DNA from: Mortierella sp. BCC40632
Lineage: Eukaryota; Mortierellomycota; Mortierellomycetes; Mortierellales; Mortierellaceae
Direction: 5' to 3'
NCBI GenBank assembly: GCA_011634665.1
Contig: WAEK01000011.1
Coordinates: 699,001 to 763,000, forward strand
Length of the DNA: 64,000 nt
Part shown: one piece after another, positions 1-12,600 of the stretch
Position numbering within the stretch: the stretch's first letter is position 1
Layout: every line of letters begins with the position of its first letter
The notes under the pieces: generated by a model
What the model was told of the DNA's origin: nothing
Seen by the model: only the letters and a program-made list of their open reading frames with translations
Databases searched by the model: none
Translations under genes and position numbers: made by a program

Positions 1-1641
1 GGACGAATGCAAGCCACCAAGGGCGAAGCCTCGGTCATGCCAAAGCCCTGACGACAATAGACACCCAACTTTTGTTCAATCAATTGACAAAGATCCTTGG
101 GTAGAGGAGCAGCACCACAGTAGATGTGACGGAGAGTGGACAAGTCATAGTCATTGACCATGGGGTGCTTGGCAAGGGCCAAGGCCACGGGAGGGACGAT
201 AAAGGTATTGGAGACCTTGAAGGTTTGGATGTTCTGCAGGTATGAAGGCAAGTCAAACTTGGACATGATCACGGTCTCGGTACCCTGGAGAACAAAGGAC
301 ATTATTGGATAAGAAGTTGAGTTGATAAATGCCGAGGAAGGAAAAACTCAGAGCAGAGCGAAATGCAATCGATCGAGAGAGACAAAAAAAAAAAAAAAAA
401 AAAAACGTACGGTGATGAGCGAGATATGGAGACAGTTCATGAGACCATAGATATGATAGAGTGGGAGGAAGGCCAAGACAACGTTGCCCTTCTCCTTGAG
501 GACTGCTTCATCAAAGGCCATGATCTGAACCAGGTTCGCGGTGATGTTACGGTGGGTCAACATTACTCCCTTGCTCTTGCCTATTAGCACCCAGAGAAAG
601 AACCGGTGGTGGTAGATGGGGAGGTTTGCATAAAATATATGGTCAGCGCCGAACCCAAACAGGGGTCGCACAAGGGACACAGGGTTATGATGTCTCACTT
701 GTTTTTTCTCTTTTTCCTCTATTGCTCCACAATTCCTGTCTTGTTTGTTGAGCAAAAAGGAAAAAGAAAAAAGAAAAAAGAAAAAAGAAAAAAAAAAAAA
801 AAAGGTCCAAACTTACCAGTAGTTCCACTCGAGTAACAGAGATAGGCAATCTCGTCCATGCCAATCTTGACGGGCTTTGCCTGACGCTTGCCCATCAGAG
901 CACGATACGAACGAATGCCCGAAGCAGCATGACCTTCTGGCTCAAAGACCATGATGGCCTCTCGGGGAATGCCACAGGCATCTGCAGCCTTGAAGGCTGT
1001 AGGGAGCAGATCAACAGTGGTAACCATGTACTTGGCGCCTGAATCCTTGAGCTGGTGAATCACCTCTTCGAGAGCATACGAATGGTTGATGGTGGTCACG
1101 ACGCCTCCTGCACAGAGTGTTCCCAAGATCGGTACACCAAAGTCGTACTACCGAGAGTTTCGTTCAAGAGGAAGTAGAAGAATAAAAAAGGGGGGAGAGC
1201 GAGCGAGAGGAAAAAAAGAGATAGTGAGCATGTGCAATGATTTAATTATGAACGGCTCTCGTATTCTTGTGAACATGCCCAAATGCCGACGACGTGATCG
1301 GGGCGGATCCAACCAGATCAGTGCACAACGAGTTGTACAAAAAGGGGGAAAAGGGGGGAGGTCGAGAGAAAGGTAAAGAGAGAGACAACTGAATGGAGAC
1401 ATACCTGGTTGCAAGAAAAGATGGCGACCACCTGTCTGGGCTGGAATGCAAACTGGTCCTGGAGACCAGCAGCAAACTGCTTAGTCTCGATCAAGAATTG
1501 ACCAAAGGTCAAAAAGCGGCGCGTGATGGGATCGATAAAGACGGTCTTGCCTGGAGGAACCAAGCATGGGTTCGAGTCGACCCAGTGGTAGACATCAGTC
1601 TCAGGGTAGACAGGGTCAGGGTCGGGCGAGTAAAAGATCAT
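1..1641 (-). CDS. Acyl-CoA synthetase / 4-coumarate-CoA ligase-like, 5' part (gene runs off left edge)
   Basis: ANL-superfamily adenylating enzyme, expected to activate a carboxylic acid with ATP and pass it to CoA. Exons on the minus strand: 1405-1641, 817-1147, 411-580 and 1-284 (continues beyond the window). All three introns have GT..AG ends and keep the frame. Visible motifs: the phosphate-binding loop YSSGTTGKSKGV, split by the intron at 581-816; LPLYHIYG soon after; and GFGMTEAS (adenine-binding motif) near the left edge. The start at 1641 gives MIFYSPDPDP, typical of fungal 4CL-like enzymes. Two introns carry long sense-strand T runs (plus-strand A runs at 384-405 and about 766-803). 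The C-terminal domain with the catalytic lysine lies outside the window. Substrate cannot be told: a peroxisomal fatty- or aromatic-acid ligase is equally possible. Confidence 0.9.
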
Positions 1642-2400
1642 GGTGAGTGAGATGAAAAGAAATGAGAATGAGAGATGTGAGTCGGATGAATGATGAAGAA
1701 GCAGACGGGAAAAAGAGAAGTAGAGAGGAAGGAGAGAAAGAAAAAGAGGACAGAAAAGAGAGAGCAGAAAAGAAAGTAAAAGGAATGTGAACCATTGGGG
1801 GCGCCGGTGAGCCCTGACCTATCCTACTGGCTCGTTCTTTCCCTGGGACGGCGACGGGAAGGAAGCAAAGAGTGAGCGGGCACCTGTTTGCCTCTGCCAG
1901 TCCACGGGTCGCAGAGACCGACCAAAGGGCCGGGTGATCGGCCAGTGAGCATCCGTTCTGCATGCTTTTTTTTTCTCGGCCGGATCGAAGGTCAAGAAGC
2001 CGTCGTTGGCCCTTGTTAAGGGTTAGTTGATCGCTGGTCCAATCCTTTCTTTTCCTACTCCACAGCCAGTTACCACCGTCTCAGACAACAAAAACGCTTG
2101 GCGGATCCAACTTGGCCCAGGATGCTGTGCTTCGATCTCCCGAGCCTTTGGGAGAGGATAGAACAGGCGAAAGAGAAGCAAAAGTGAGTCGCTTTTCACC
2201 ATTGGTAGTACATTTTATTAGCAGAGAGCAGTACCGATTGAGTACAGTTATATACCGATTGAATAGGAGAAATGATCCAGCCGTGGCTTAAAAAGTTTTC
2301 GCCAGCTCATCTCCTATCTCCAGGGGAAAGCTGAAAACAGCCCTTTGGAGGAAAAAAATAACACCACTGCCATTTTTAGCCATTTTTTCCTCATCTCATC
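1642..2400. other. Intergenic, upstream of the acyl-CoA synthetase gene
   Basis: About 760 bases with no convincing gene. The part next to 1641 is purine-rich on the plus strand (1640-1790), i.e. pyrimidine-rich on the sense strand of the minus gene, as seen before other genes here. It probably holds that gene's promoter and 5' UTR. I see no clear TATA box, tRNA or repeat. Confidence 0.5.
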
Positions 2401-5400
2401 ATGACCTTGGAGGCCTCCATTTCTGAGGAGTTGGAAATGGGGCAAGAAACTAGCTCTCATCCTAATCCTTTTCGTGTTTGTGTCCACGCCTTGTCGCGGA
2501 GAGTCATCAAAAAAGCAGCATCGGCAAGAGCAAGAGCAAAAAGACATTTGTGTTCGTACCATCACCCTCATTTCACCCCAGAGAGTCGGCAACTACAGCA
2601 CCAGTGGCAGCCAAAAAGAGAGGACGGCCTAAAGGATCTAAGCAAGCAGCGATCAGTCGAGGGAAAGGAAAGCAAAAGGCCACTGAATATGACATCCTTG
2701 AAAGCCATAATAGCAGCGATACCAATACCAACAATCCCGCTAGTAGTATCGCCACCAATATTCCCACCGACAATAACACCATCGACAATCTCGCTACCAA
2801 TAATTCAACCAACGATCCTGTTGACGATAGCACAATCAATGACCCCGCGCCGTCATCAACACAGAGAGCCACCCACCCACTGTTAGTCAAACAGACCTCT
2901 ATTCTGTTCTCGGACCAGGACGTGTCGATCGGTTCTATGCTGATGGCTGTCTTTTTGGTTACAATCCCGATTACCTTGGAGAGCCATCAACTGGAAATTC
3001 GCGAGACCGACTTCCTGGAGAGAATGAAAACGAAGTCATTGTAGAGGATGAGCAAGGGGTTCAGGAAGAGTGTCTTCTAGAAGAAGAGAGACTTCGGACA
3101 AAGAGAGAGGAACATCAATGGGCCGATTCCAGAGGAGGATGACGAGGAAGAAAAGGAGTCTCATGATGGACCCAGGTCTTTTGATGAGGCCAACTATCCC
3201 CTTCATTTTTTTTCTACGAGCGTTACTTCGCTCAGTTTCCAATGGACAATACGGCAAACGATACTGATAGCGACTACAGCGACAGTAGTGAAGAAGAGGA
3301 TGAGGAAGAGGACACCACAGCTGAAACGACTCACCCTCATACCTCTGCCAAGCGGAAGGCCCATGGATGCAATCACTTATCAACGAAAAGGTCGCGATTA
3401 GACCAGCGCAAAAGATCTAGACCACAGTGGCTTGAGGATACCGAGGACGTTGAAGAAGAGCTACAGCAACACCAGGATCAAGACCAATTTACCACAGAGA
3501 CAACTTCGATGCAGAGTCCAGGAGAGACTTACGAGAGATACCTACAGCGCATGAGATGGAACCGTGAGTTTGAGAGTATGAAGGCGACTTTTTGAGCAAG
3601 GCCAAGGAATCCAACCCCAACAAAATCAAGCTCACTAAGAAGGAGTTGGAGACCATTCGCTTGAAACACAGGGAGAAAGTAGCCCTATACGAGTCGTCAG
3701 ACTTGCGAATTCAACAGCATGCGCGAGGCACTAGGGCGGCATATGGTCAATTTCATCGACACTGGAGGGTAAGTAAGTAAGAACTCTCTCAAAAATTTAA
3801 AGACGACCGCATATTACTTTTTTTTTTTTTTGTTTGTTTTGTTGTTGTTGTTATTTTTACTTGTAGCGGTGGTGCAAGCGGAAAGGATACCGGATAGAAG
3901 GGACTAAGAAGGTTGATTTTCGAGTCGAATATGAAAAGTTTTTTTCTCTGGCTGAAAGAAGGCACGGCATTGGAAGGAGATGATGGCGGAGGGAGGCGTA
4001 AAATGGCTGTGTTACCTTTTTTTTGCGACTAACTCTGTTCAGGTTTCCGAAATCAATGTCAATGGAAGAGGAAGAGCTGTATCCAGGCGTGTCAAAGTTC
4101 TGCCCAGTATGTCAACATTACTCCAACATATCAACGGCGTTAACGATCTTCGAATGTCGCAAAGGGAGCAGTGGGGTCTTAAAGGAAGGAGGCGGCCCCC
4201 CGTACATGCCATACGCGGAGCAGCAGTCGATGCAATCACCAACGCTTACAAAACACGAATTGCAGGCGACCCAAGGATGGAATCCAAAAATACGCTACTA
4301 TCAATCATGCAGACGGAAAGGAGCTCGATAAATTGCGTGATGTAATGAAGGCGGCATGGATAGATCGATATCAGAAGCATGAGGACAGCAAATATGGCAG
4401 GAATTTGCCACACAAACTTACCAGCCTTCGTTCTCGCCTGATTGTTTCCTGGAAACACTTTATGATGATGCGTGGTGAGAATATCCGAATGGCCAAATTA
4501 CCTCACATCAACTTTCACCACTTCGCGAACATGACTGGTGCGATTACAGGACCTCGTCCGAGCACTTTTGCCATCGTCCTGATCATGACGCAGGGGAAAA
4601 CTCTGCGGTATGGTGGCTGCACATACGGTGTTGCTGTTCGGAATTCTGATGTAGAAATTTGTCCGATTGGGTCCCTCGCATTCTATCTGTTCTATCTTTG
4701 GCAGACAGTAAGTCGTATCCATTCAAAAGCCTCTTTAGCGCTCAACTCGAAAGTGTACTTACCTTTATCTATCTCTCTTATTTCCATTTCCCTTTCAGCA
4801 CGAGGAGGGTAAACCGGATCTTCACGACAACCAATGGCGAGATATTTATCTGGTCCATGGAAATGGCAAAAAGAAACAGCATCAGCAACTTTCACCTAAC
4901 GCGCATTTGGATGGCATGTCTCGACTATTCAGGGCGACAGGAATCGTGACTAATCAACCTACGCACTTCTATCGCCACTCAGGGGCCAACCATGCGCACG
5001 ATGCTGGTGCCTCTCTTTCCGCTATCCAGATTCATGGCGGATGGCAACCTAGTGGCGGCAGTCGCCTCAATACCCACTACCTGCATCCTCTTCCAAAAGG
5101 CGTCGCATATGCTATGGCAGGCGCATTTCAGCCTGGTCTACCTCCATGGATCAAGCGCGATTGTGTAACACCGTCGGTTGAGCTTCAACGACAGATCTTT
5201 CCATTCATAGAGGAAGATTATTTTACGGAATGTCCAGATTGGCTTCTCTGGACCAGAAATATTATGGAGGGCAGGAGCGAGCTCGATGGTAGAGCCAATC
5301 CCATGCCAATGCCAGATGAGTCAAACAGAGCTGGCGTTTTACGGCTCAAGTTTCTGCTCCTCCTTGTACACCTGAGAAAGGTATTACTACAAGATGCAGT

Positions 5401-6574
5401 AGCCCTTCTGGAACTCCAGCCCAAGGATGGAATACTGTACGGCCACCACCACATCTTCAACTTGCCAGTCTTCAAGACCCCTGAGTTTCTTGCATTCAAG
5501 GACCAGCTTGTAGCAAAAATGACCACCCTTGCGCCACCCCAATCGGATAGCCTTCGCCACAACGCCCCTTACTTGGAAGCAGAATTTCGACTATTAAACT
5601 CCACGATGGCGGAAAGTTTCCGAGCGATCAAAGGACAACTCGACCAGGAAGCAAAAAAAAGTATGACAGAGTTTAAAGAACTGTTAGTGAGTAGCGCCAA
5701 CGGTATCAAAAATACTGTAAAAACAGTATCTTCCGTCCAGACGGCCGCCCTCAAACACTCTGTCGAAGCTTCTCAGGATCTACACGCTCAAGCCATGCTC
5801 TATGTACTGCAAGCGGCCCCAAGCCTCTATCTCCAGCGAATTCGTCAGTTGAGGCGGCTAAATGGCACAGCTATCCCCGCTACTGTATTAGCGCCTCCTC
5901 TACCTCAACTTACTTCTCTCTTCCAGCAACAGTCGAACCAAGCCTCACCATCACCAGAAAACTATCTGGATGGGATGGAAGACAATGGTGTGGAAACTAT
6001 TGACTTGGAAGATCCATTGACCGAGCAATTCGATGCGATAGAGATGTGTGAGGATTTGGCACAGGTGACACTGGGTGATGCTTCTCAACCACCGTCACAG
6101 GTACAATCGATACCTCCTGGGCCATCTCTGAGCTTAGAGGAGCGTCTAGACTTGTTGGCGGCTGAGGTGGCCGAGAGTCGTTGTATCATTGAGTTTGATG
6201 TGTCTAATGGGTTTACGTATGAGATGGTTTCTCGATCAAGGCCGTTAGAGGAGCACTGGGGGAGGAGTGGTTCTATGGTTTGGTACGCGACGGCGTCCAA
6301 CAACCCTCGATCTATTGGTTGAATGGGGAAAACAGGCGCCACACTTTTGCCAGCAGCCATATGGCCGAAACTGCCTGGAGATACGTAAACCCAGCAAAGG
6401 ACAAAAACACTTTACAACGCATTATGGACCTTCAAGAAAGCCATTGTGCGAGGAATTCTGAAAATGATGGTGGATCGTGAGGGCGATGTCATGCATAGAG
6501 AGAAGACAGCCCTCGCAGAAGTGGCTGCTTTGATCCAGCACAATACCCTATCACTTAACAAGTTCCAAAAATGA
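2401..6574 (+). pseudogene. Crypton-type tyrosine recombinase element, frame-broken copy
   Basis: A degenerate Crypton-like transposase (DUF3504/GCR1_C architecture). In order: an AT-hook (KKRGRPKGSK, about 2614-2643); an acidic and basic low-complexity N-terminus; a helical part; and a tyrosine-recombinase catalytic domain. Candidate catalytic residues are R in MMRGEN (about 4468), the HxxR motif as HFYR (about 4966-4977), and Y in NTHYL (about 5070-5085), so the R-H-R-Y set is present. The intron at 4710-4799 joins QT to HEEGK in frame; another probable intron starts after HWR near 3770 and ends near 3867. A GCR1_C-like tail (PSIYWLN, then AWRY) lies at 6300-6400 and coding resemblance ends at a TGA at 6572-6574. 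Frame breaks occur near 2900, 3115-3130, 3206-3213 (T8), 3589-3593 (T5), about 4260, 6285 and 6430. No terminal repeats were found, as expected for Cryptons. It is either decayed or carries homopolymer errors. Confidence 0.82.
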
Positions 6575-7520
6575 ATAGAAAGTTGTAATAAATTGGCCGG
6601 TGTTCTTTTTCAAACACATTAGTCTTCTTTTCTGAGAGACTTCGCTCAACTGTCTTCATCAGGAATGGAGACAGCTAGAGGGAATAATATCACCAAAACG
6701 AAGAGCCATCCCAGTCTTGATGGACATCCTAACTTCCTATGGTCATCGACGGTGTTGCTTGAATGAACCTTTAATAACAGTGAATGCATTGGGCGTGGGG
6801 TTAGCTGCATACAAAAAGCTGAAGGGGTGTTGAACAGGAAACCAGCACCAAATACCCATTGTTTAGCTAATTGAGTTTAACTCCCAAGTTACTTGAATTT
6901 GTATAAGACAAATATGGAAATGCTCCTTTTTTTTTTAAAATTTGTTGAAATTTTCCATGCCCCGCAGAAAGTGGTAGTTGCGCCCTGTTGGAGGCTAGTG
7001 TTACGCGTTCTTGAATCCAGAACGTTCCTGCTCACGTGCTGATTGTTTCCTTTCATTCCTCTCCCCCACCTCCTCGCCTCCTCCTCCTCCTCCTCCTCCT
7101 CCTCCTTTCCCCAGCAGAAAGACGTTCTTGTTCCTTGGCTGGATTGGTTGGCCCCAAAAAGTCTTCTATCCATATCCACCTGCTTAGCAATCACTCTTTT
7201 TTGTTTGTTTCGTTTGGTCATTCTCCTCATCTACTCTTCCCTGCGTCTTTTTATTTCTCTCTTTCTCTCATTCTCATTCTCGTTCCCATTCTCATTCTCT
7301 TTCACTCTCTTATTCTCTTTCTCTCTTTCCCATCACATTACTCCCCGAGTCTGTCCGCCTGCATTTCTTCAAGCACCGACCTCTCATTACCGTTGAATCT
7401 CTTAGATTCTGTTCTCTATAACCCGTCGTCGGCACTTCAATCCAGTCGTCTCAGTATCAAACCCTCTTCTCCAACAAGTGGGACCAGTCACCGGACAGGA
7501 CACAAAATAAAAGGATACAG
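6575..7520. other. Intergenic and 5' region of the CHIP-like gene
   Basis: No gene is visible. The last 450 bases are strongly pyrimidine-rich on the plus strand, with a (CTC)n run at about 7075-7107 and CT/CATTCT-type tracts at 7255-7340, probably promoter and 5' UTR of the gene starting at 7521. The stretch 6575-6900 may be the 3' flank of the Crypton copy; no target-site duplication could be recognised by eye. Confidence 0.5.
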
Positions 7521-7760
7521 ATGTCCAACATGCTCTCCGCCGAGCAACACAAACTCAAGGGTAACGAGTTCTTCAAGTCCAAGGCCTATGATGATGCTAT
7601 TCATGAGTACACAACGGCGATTGTACGATCAAACCTTTTTTTTTTTTTTTTTTTTTTTTTTTCACCTCCTTCAAGGAGAGATGTCTCAGGAGCATGCAAG
7701 GTTATCTCTCTCTCTCTCTCTCTCGGCATGCTTTTCTACATGGTCTGACCGATCGGTGTC

Positions 7761-7798
<38 letters not shown>

Positions 7799-9201
7799 AA
7801 TGAATAGGTCAAGGATCCCAAGACTGCAGTGTATTACTGTAACCGGGCCAACTGCTATCTCAAGGTAACTTGGATCAATGGCGGGATTCTGTAAAACAGT
7901 TGTCTCTAACCCTTTTTTTTATTCGGAATTGCCTTTTCGCTAATCTCTCTCTCTTTCTTTCTTTCTTTCTTTACGTGCCTGACAGCTAGAGATTTACTCC
8001 AAAGTTGTCTCCGATTGTGAGAGAGTAGTAGAATTAGATTCCAAATCAGGTACAGGGGGGCGCACAAGGAGGGAGAAGGAGACAGAGAGAACAATGCAGG
8101 AAGAGCGTGTGTTACGCAAAGCACACTCTTTTAAGCATGGACACTCATGCATCATCTGCTTTTTTTTTTTTTTTTTTTTGTTTGTGCTTTCTACGACTCT
8201 TTTTTATTTTTCTCCTTAGTCAAGGGCTTCTACTTTGTAAGAAACATAGCTCTCACCCCCACCTCATGAATAATGTTTTTTTGTTGACTTTATTCAAGTG
8301 CTAGATGTGTTTACTCACTACTCTAAACATCCTTCGACTTCAAAAAAACTCTATCATAGATGGGCAAGGCGCTCCTGGAACTTGGCAGACCATACGAAGC
8401 ATTCTCAGTTCTCAAGAAATGTAAGTCAAAATCCACACCCAAGATGCGGATCTAAATAGAATGGTGATATTTTCCTCTCATACGTGGCCCTTTTTCCACA
8501 TTGTTAATCTTCTCTCTTTCTCTTTCTCTCTCTATCAATCAATCAATCAATCCTTATTTATTATCATAGCATATGAATTGGCGCTGGACCAACGATCTTC
8601 TTTTACCAGAGACATTCTCCAAATTACGTCCGAAGCCAAAAAGCAACGATGGATTGAACGGGAACGAAAGTTGATTGCAGAGTCATCCGAAACCTACCGA
8701 TATCTTTCAGATCTCATTCGTCAGGACATTCGACGACAGATTGATTCACTCGACCGAAAAATGCCTGAATATGATGAAGAAGCTGCCTTTCTTCGTTCAG
8801 AACAAGAGACTCGATTAGTTCAACTGGAGACCATGATGCAACGAGCGGCCAAGCCGGACGAATATGCACAACCTTATGTTGCTCACAAGGATGGTTCTCT
8901 TTCAGGCACTCCTTCACCACCTTCATCGACCTCATCCCCACCACCCATGTTTGCACCACGAGAAGTACCTGAAAATTTTCTAGACAAGATCACGTTCGAG
9001 TTTATGCATGATCCTGTGATTTCGATCAAATCCGGGATTAGTTATGAACGGAATACGTTGTTGGAACATTTCAAGTATGGACGTTTGTTTGATCCGGTTG
9101 CTCAGGTACCGATGACTGAACGGGATATTGTCCCGAACCGGGCTCTCAAGGAGGCCTGCGACGACTTTATATCCAAGAATGGGTGGGCCATTGACTATTA
9201 A
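7521..9201 (+). CDS. CHIP/STUB1-type E3 ubiquitin ligase (TPR + U-box)
   Basis: Co-chaperone E3 ligase: the TPR domain binds the C-terminal tails of Hsp70/Hsp90 and the U-box recruits an E2 to ubiquitinate clients, in the cytosol. Exons: 7521-7622, 7808-7864, 7986-8049, 8220-8236, 8360-8420 and 8570-9201. Together they give 310 residues in one frame; animal CHIP is about 300. TPR repeats occupy roughly residues 5-105 (EQHKLKGNEFFKSKAYDDAIHEY-type start, then YCNRANCYLK). A long charged helix follows (ERERKLIAESSETYRYL), then the U-box at the C-terminus from about PENFLDKITFEFMHDPV to the end. Exon 4 is only 17 nt and encodes part of VKGFYF. Introns hold T runs of more than 20 and a CT microsatellite. 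Identity is strong from domain order and length. Confidence 0.92.
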
Positions 9202-9543
9202 GAAAAAATAAGGGGACGGGTAGTCCTCATCCGTCTGCTTCTCACCTCTTCCTCCCCTTCGTCCCATCTACCCTTCATACTCTCTTTTTTTTCTTCCTCC
9301 TTCCTCTTTATCTTCTACTTTTTTGACTGACATGGACGACCCTAGCTGGATAAAAGAAGGAGTGTCCATCTGAGGATACACTAAACGTCCCCAATTCATA
9401 TGGTCTTCAATTCATTTGGCCTTCAATCCATATCCACAACTTGTAATAGTACTCCTCCTCCCCCTCACTTCTTTTCTCTTCTTCCCCCCTTATATAAACC
9501 GATAGAAGTGAGAACAAGCAAGCAAAAAATATTTTAAAAATGC

Positions 9544-9575
9544 TTTATTTGATCAAGAAGGAGACATGTAATAAA
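9544..9575. terminator. Overlapping convergent polyadenylation signals
   Basis: AATAAA on the plus strand at 9570-9575 can serve the CHIP-like gene (stop at 9201). TTTATT at 9544-9549, which is AATAAA on the minus strand, lies about 90 nt past the stop of the PH-domain gene (9637). If both are used, the two mRNAs overlap at their 3' ends by a few tens of bases. The function is inferred from motif and position only. Confidence 0.5.
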
Positions 9576-9636
9576 TTTTGTATTGGTCAAAGGTTTCCTC
9601 CTCTTTCTCTCTCTCTCTCTCTCTTCCCCTCCCCCC

Positions 9637-12600
9637 TTAGATACCATTACGGTGAATAGCTTCCCATCGCTTCTTCAGATCCGCAACTGGCATCAATTGT
9701 TCAATATCCACACCCGGCTGAATCTCATTCTTGTCCTCTACATCCAATCCCATGGACGAAGTTGTCTTGTTCTTGATCAGATACCGAGTCGCCTGAACAA
9801 TACCACTGAGATTTGCTGGTGCTTGATTCTCTCCCGCTGTCTGTTGGTGTAACATCGAGGATCGAGAGACAGATGAGAGCACAGCACTCATCCTGGCTTC
9901 CAGTTCCGTCGGAGGAACCACTATTCCTGAACCAAGAAGTCCATCTTCTCCTCCTGCCGTTGCCAGAGAGATATTCGAGGCTACTCGCTCAAGTGGTCCT
10001 TTGCCTGAAACAGAGGAGGACCGGACCATAGCGACAGCACTTGTGGTCTTGGCCCAAAACTTGGTCAGATCCGCTACCGAAGGTGCAGTGGCATCTTCTT
10101 CTTCTTCTCCTTCCGTCCTCTCCTTATTATCGGCATTGACACTGTCAAAGTAAATGGACAGGGCTCCATCCGAGTTGAGATCGACAAACGATGAAGAGTC
10201 AAACTGGAGAAGACCAGAGCTAAAGAGTTGTGACCTGGATTCTTTGCGATGCTTCAATGAAAGCCGGTCCTGAGACGAAGAGTCCAAGGTTGGGAGATTC
10301 TGTTGGGATTGTTGTAGTGTTTGTTGTTGTTCCTTTTCCATCAACAATAGTGCGCTTCGAGTCTTCATGCGGAAGGTAGCCGTAGATGAGTTGTTGAGAT
10401 CCGAGGCTGCCTTGGGCTCAGGTGCCGTGGGCTTGACTATCTCCTCCACAGGAAGCTCCTCCTCTTCCTCGGGCATCTCGGGCACTGTCTCGAGCAGACT
10501 CTCGGACCTTTGACTACAAAGCGACAGTTGGCGGGTCAACATATATTCATCTGCCTTGTCAGGATTCTCAGGTTCTTGGACAGACTGGAGCAGCACCTCG
10601 ACTCCTTTTGCTTTCTCGAGCTCGTCCCCATTACCGGCCTCACTCAACTTGGGGATGGTCGCATCCGAGGCATTGCCAGCAACCAGAGCCGTGGTCATGC
10701 TTGGACCCTCGAGACTATCCTCGTCCTCATTGTCGTCAAAAGCCTCCTCAAATGCCATTTTGGCCAACTTGAGTGTCTCACGATAGTCCTTCGCCTTGCA
10801 GTCCGTGCCCGTCTTGCTTCGCATAAAGTCCTCAAGATCGTTCAATCCCTCGCGTGATCCATCAATCTTGTACACATCCAAGGATCGGTGACTAGTCGTC
10901 TCAAAAATCCGCTGGCCCTTGACAAACCGTGGAGTCGTCTGAGCATCGGTCTGGACCAAAATCAAGTAGAGTTCTGTGGCAGAGACGCGTTGGAAGGCCC
11001 TGGGTGCATAAAGTGCCCTTGGGTTGCTGTTCCGACTACTCAAACTGATGGCTGAGGTAGAAAGCAGGGCTGCAGTCATGGCTGAGGTGAACTTGGTCAC
11101 CAAGATACCAACAGACATATCCCGCTTTGTCGCCGGATTCCAGAATCCGACCGAGAATGAGTCCTGAGAGTTGGACATACGCCTAAATTCAATATGACAC
11201 TCGCCTATCTCTGTGTACTTGCGTCCGCCTTCCAATGTCTTGTCTGCTCGACGAAGTGGGGCAGCTCCTGGTGACACAGTCTTTGTGGCAGAGGACGGGG
11301 AGGAAGATGAGGACGATTGTCCCGTTGACATGATAAGGGACGATGAAGGCGCCCGTTGGATACGTTTCGAGACTTTGAAAGGATGAGATCTAAAGTCCAT
11401 ACAAAGGAATGTATTGTCGGGCGAGATCTTGGCCTCGGTCATCAAATACTTGTAGTAGTTTTCAAAGAGTCGAACCATCTTGGGGGACGAACAGATGATT
11501 CGGTACATCTTGGCCATCTTGATTGACTGCTCCTCGGCGTCGAACTCAATATGCATGTCGGGATGCAGCCATGATCGCGCGTAAAAGTCTGTGACATAAG
11601 GAGGCTCTGCACAATACTCTCGTCCATTGACTGTCCGACGACCTACTAGGAAATAGTCATCTCGTGTCTTGTCCACATCCTCGGGCTTGACAAGACGTGG
11701 TGGTCGGAGAACTGCAAAGAGGGCACATCCATCCCGGAAGTAGGCTGCTCGATCTTCAATACCCATACCAAATTCACCCTGTGCAATCTTGCCCGTCGTC
11801 AAGTCTACGATCCGGACATTGGTGTCATACAAATTATCTTTTCTGAACGGGATTGGATGCTCCAGAGGCGGGATTACTCCCAAGTCCATGGGCAGCCGAC
11901 GTACCTCCCATAGGGAAGGCTGACCCAGCTGCATGCGTCTCGCGTACTCTTCATCGTTGGATCTGGTAACTTGGTCGGGGTGAATCTCTGGCATTGCCTC
12001 GGGACCGATTATCGTAGTGCCGCTGCTTCGTCTGTAGAGGCTCTTGACGCGTTTTAGGAAAGGCTTTTTGCCTCCCTTGAAGGCAAGCGAGACGAGGCTA
12101 GATGCACTGGTACAACGTCGCATCGTTTCCGCCGCTAAACACCAGGGTCGAAAAAAGAAAATATTGGTTATAACTAGGATAAAAGGACACACTATCCGAG
12201 ACTAGAAAGGAAAAGAAAAATATAATTCGTTCGTAGTGTATTCTACTCACCATTGTCATCCTGCTCGCGACAAGCTTCCGTAGGCTTGGGCTGCTCGATG
12301 TTCAACGCTCGGGCACATTCGACCCATGCATCGCGCTCTTTACTATCCCGGGCCTGCAGGATGTAGCTCGTATCATTAAAGAAACCCACCATAACAATGT
12401 TCTTTTGAACCACAAGTGGATGATCCACATCAGGGGTGGATGAGATTTGTGTGTCAATCACCATGACAGGTTCATGCAACAATCGAAGTGGGCGATGAGG
12501 CCCTTGATGCAACGGGCCGCTCCGTTTACTGCCTGGTCCTGATCCAGGTGCAGGGATGACCTCGCAGAGGTAAACCATGTCCGAAGTGACAATCAATCGA

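Noticed and set aside
1242..1404. A further exon of the acyl-CoA synthetase between 1148 and 1404
   Set aside because: Joining SCNQ directly to YDFGVPILG matches the family spacing; the intervening frames show no family sequence.
6267..6480. Two small overlapping genes after the recombinase
   Set aside because: They are frame-shifted pieces of the recombinase C-terminal domain (PSIYWLN, AWRY), not independent genes.
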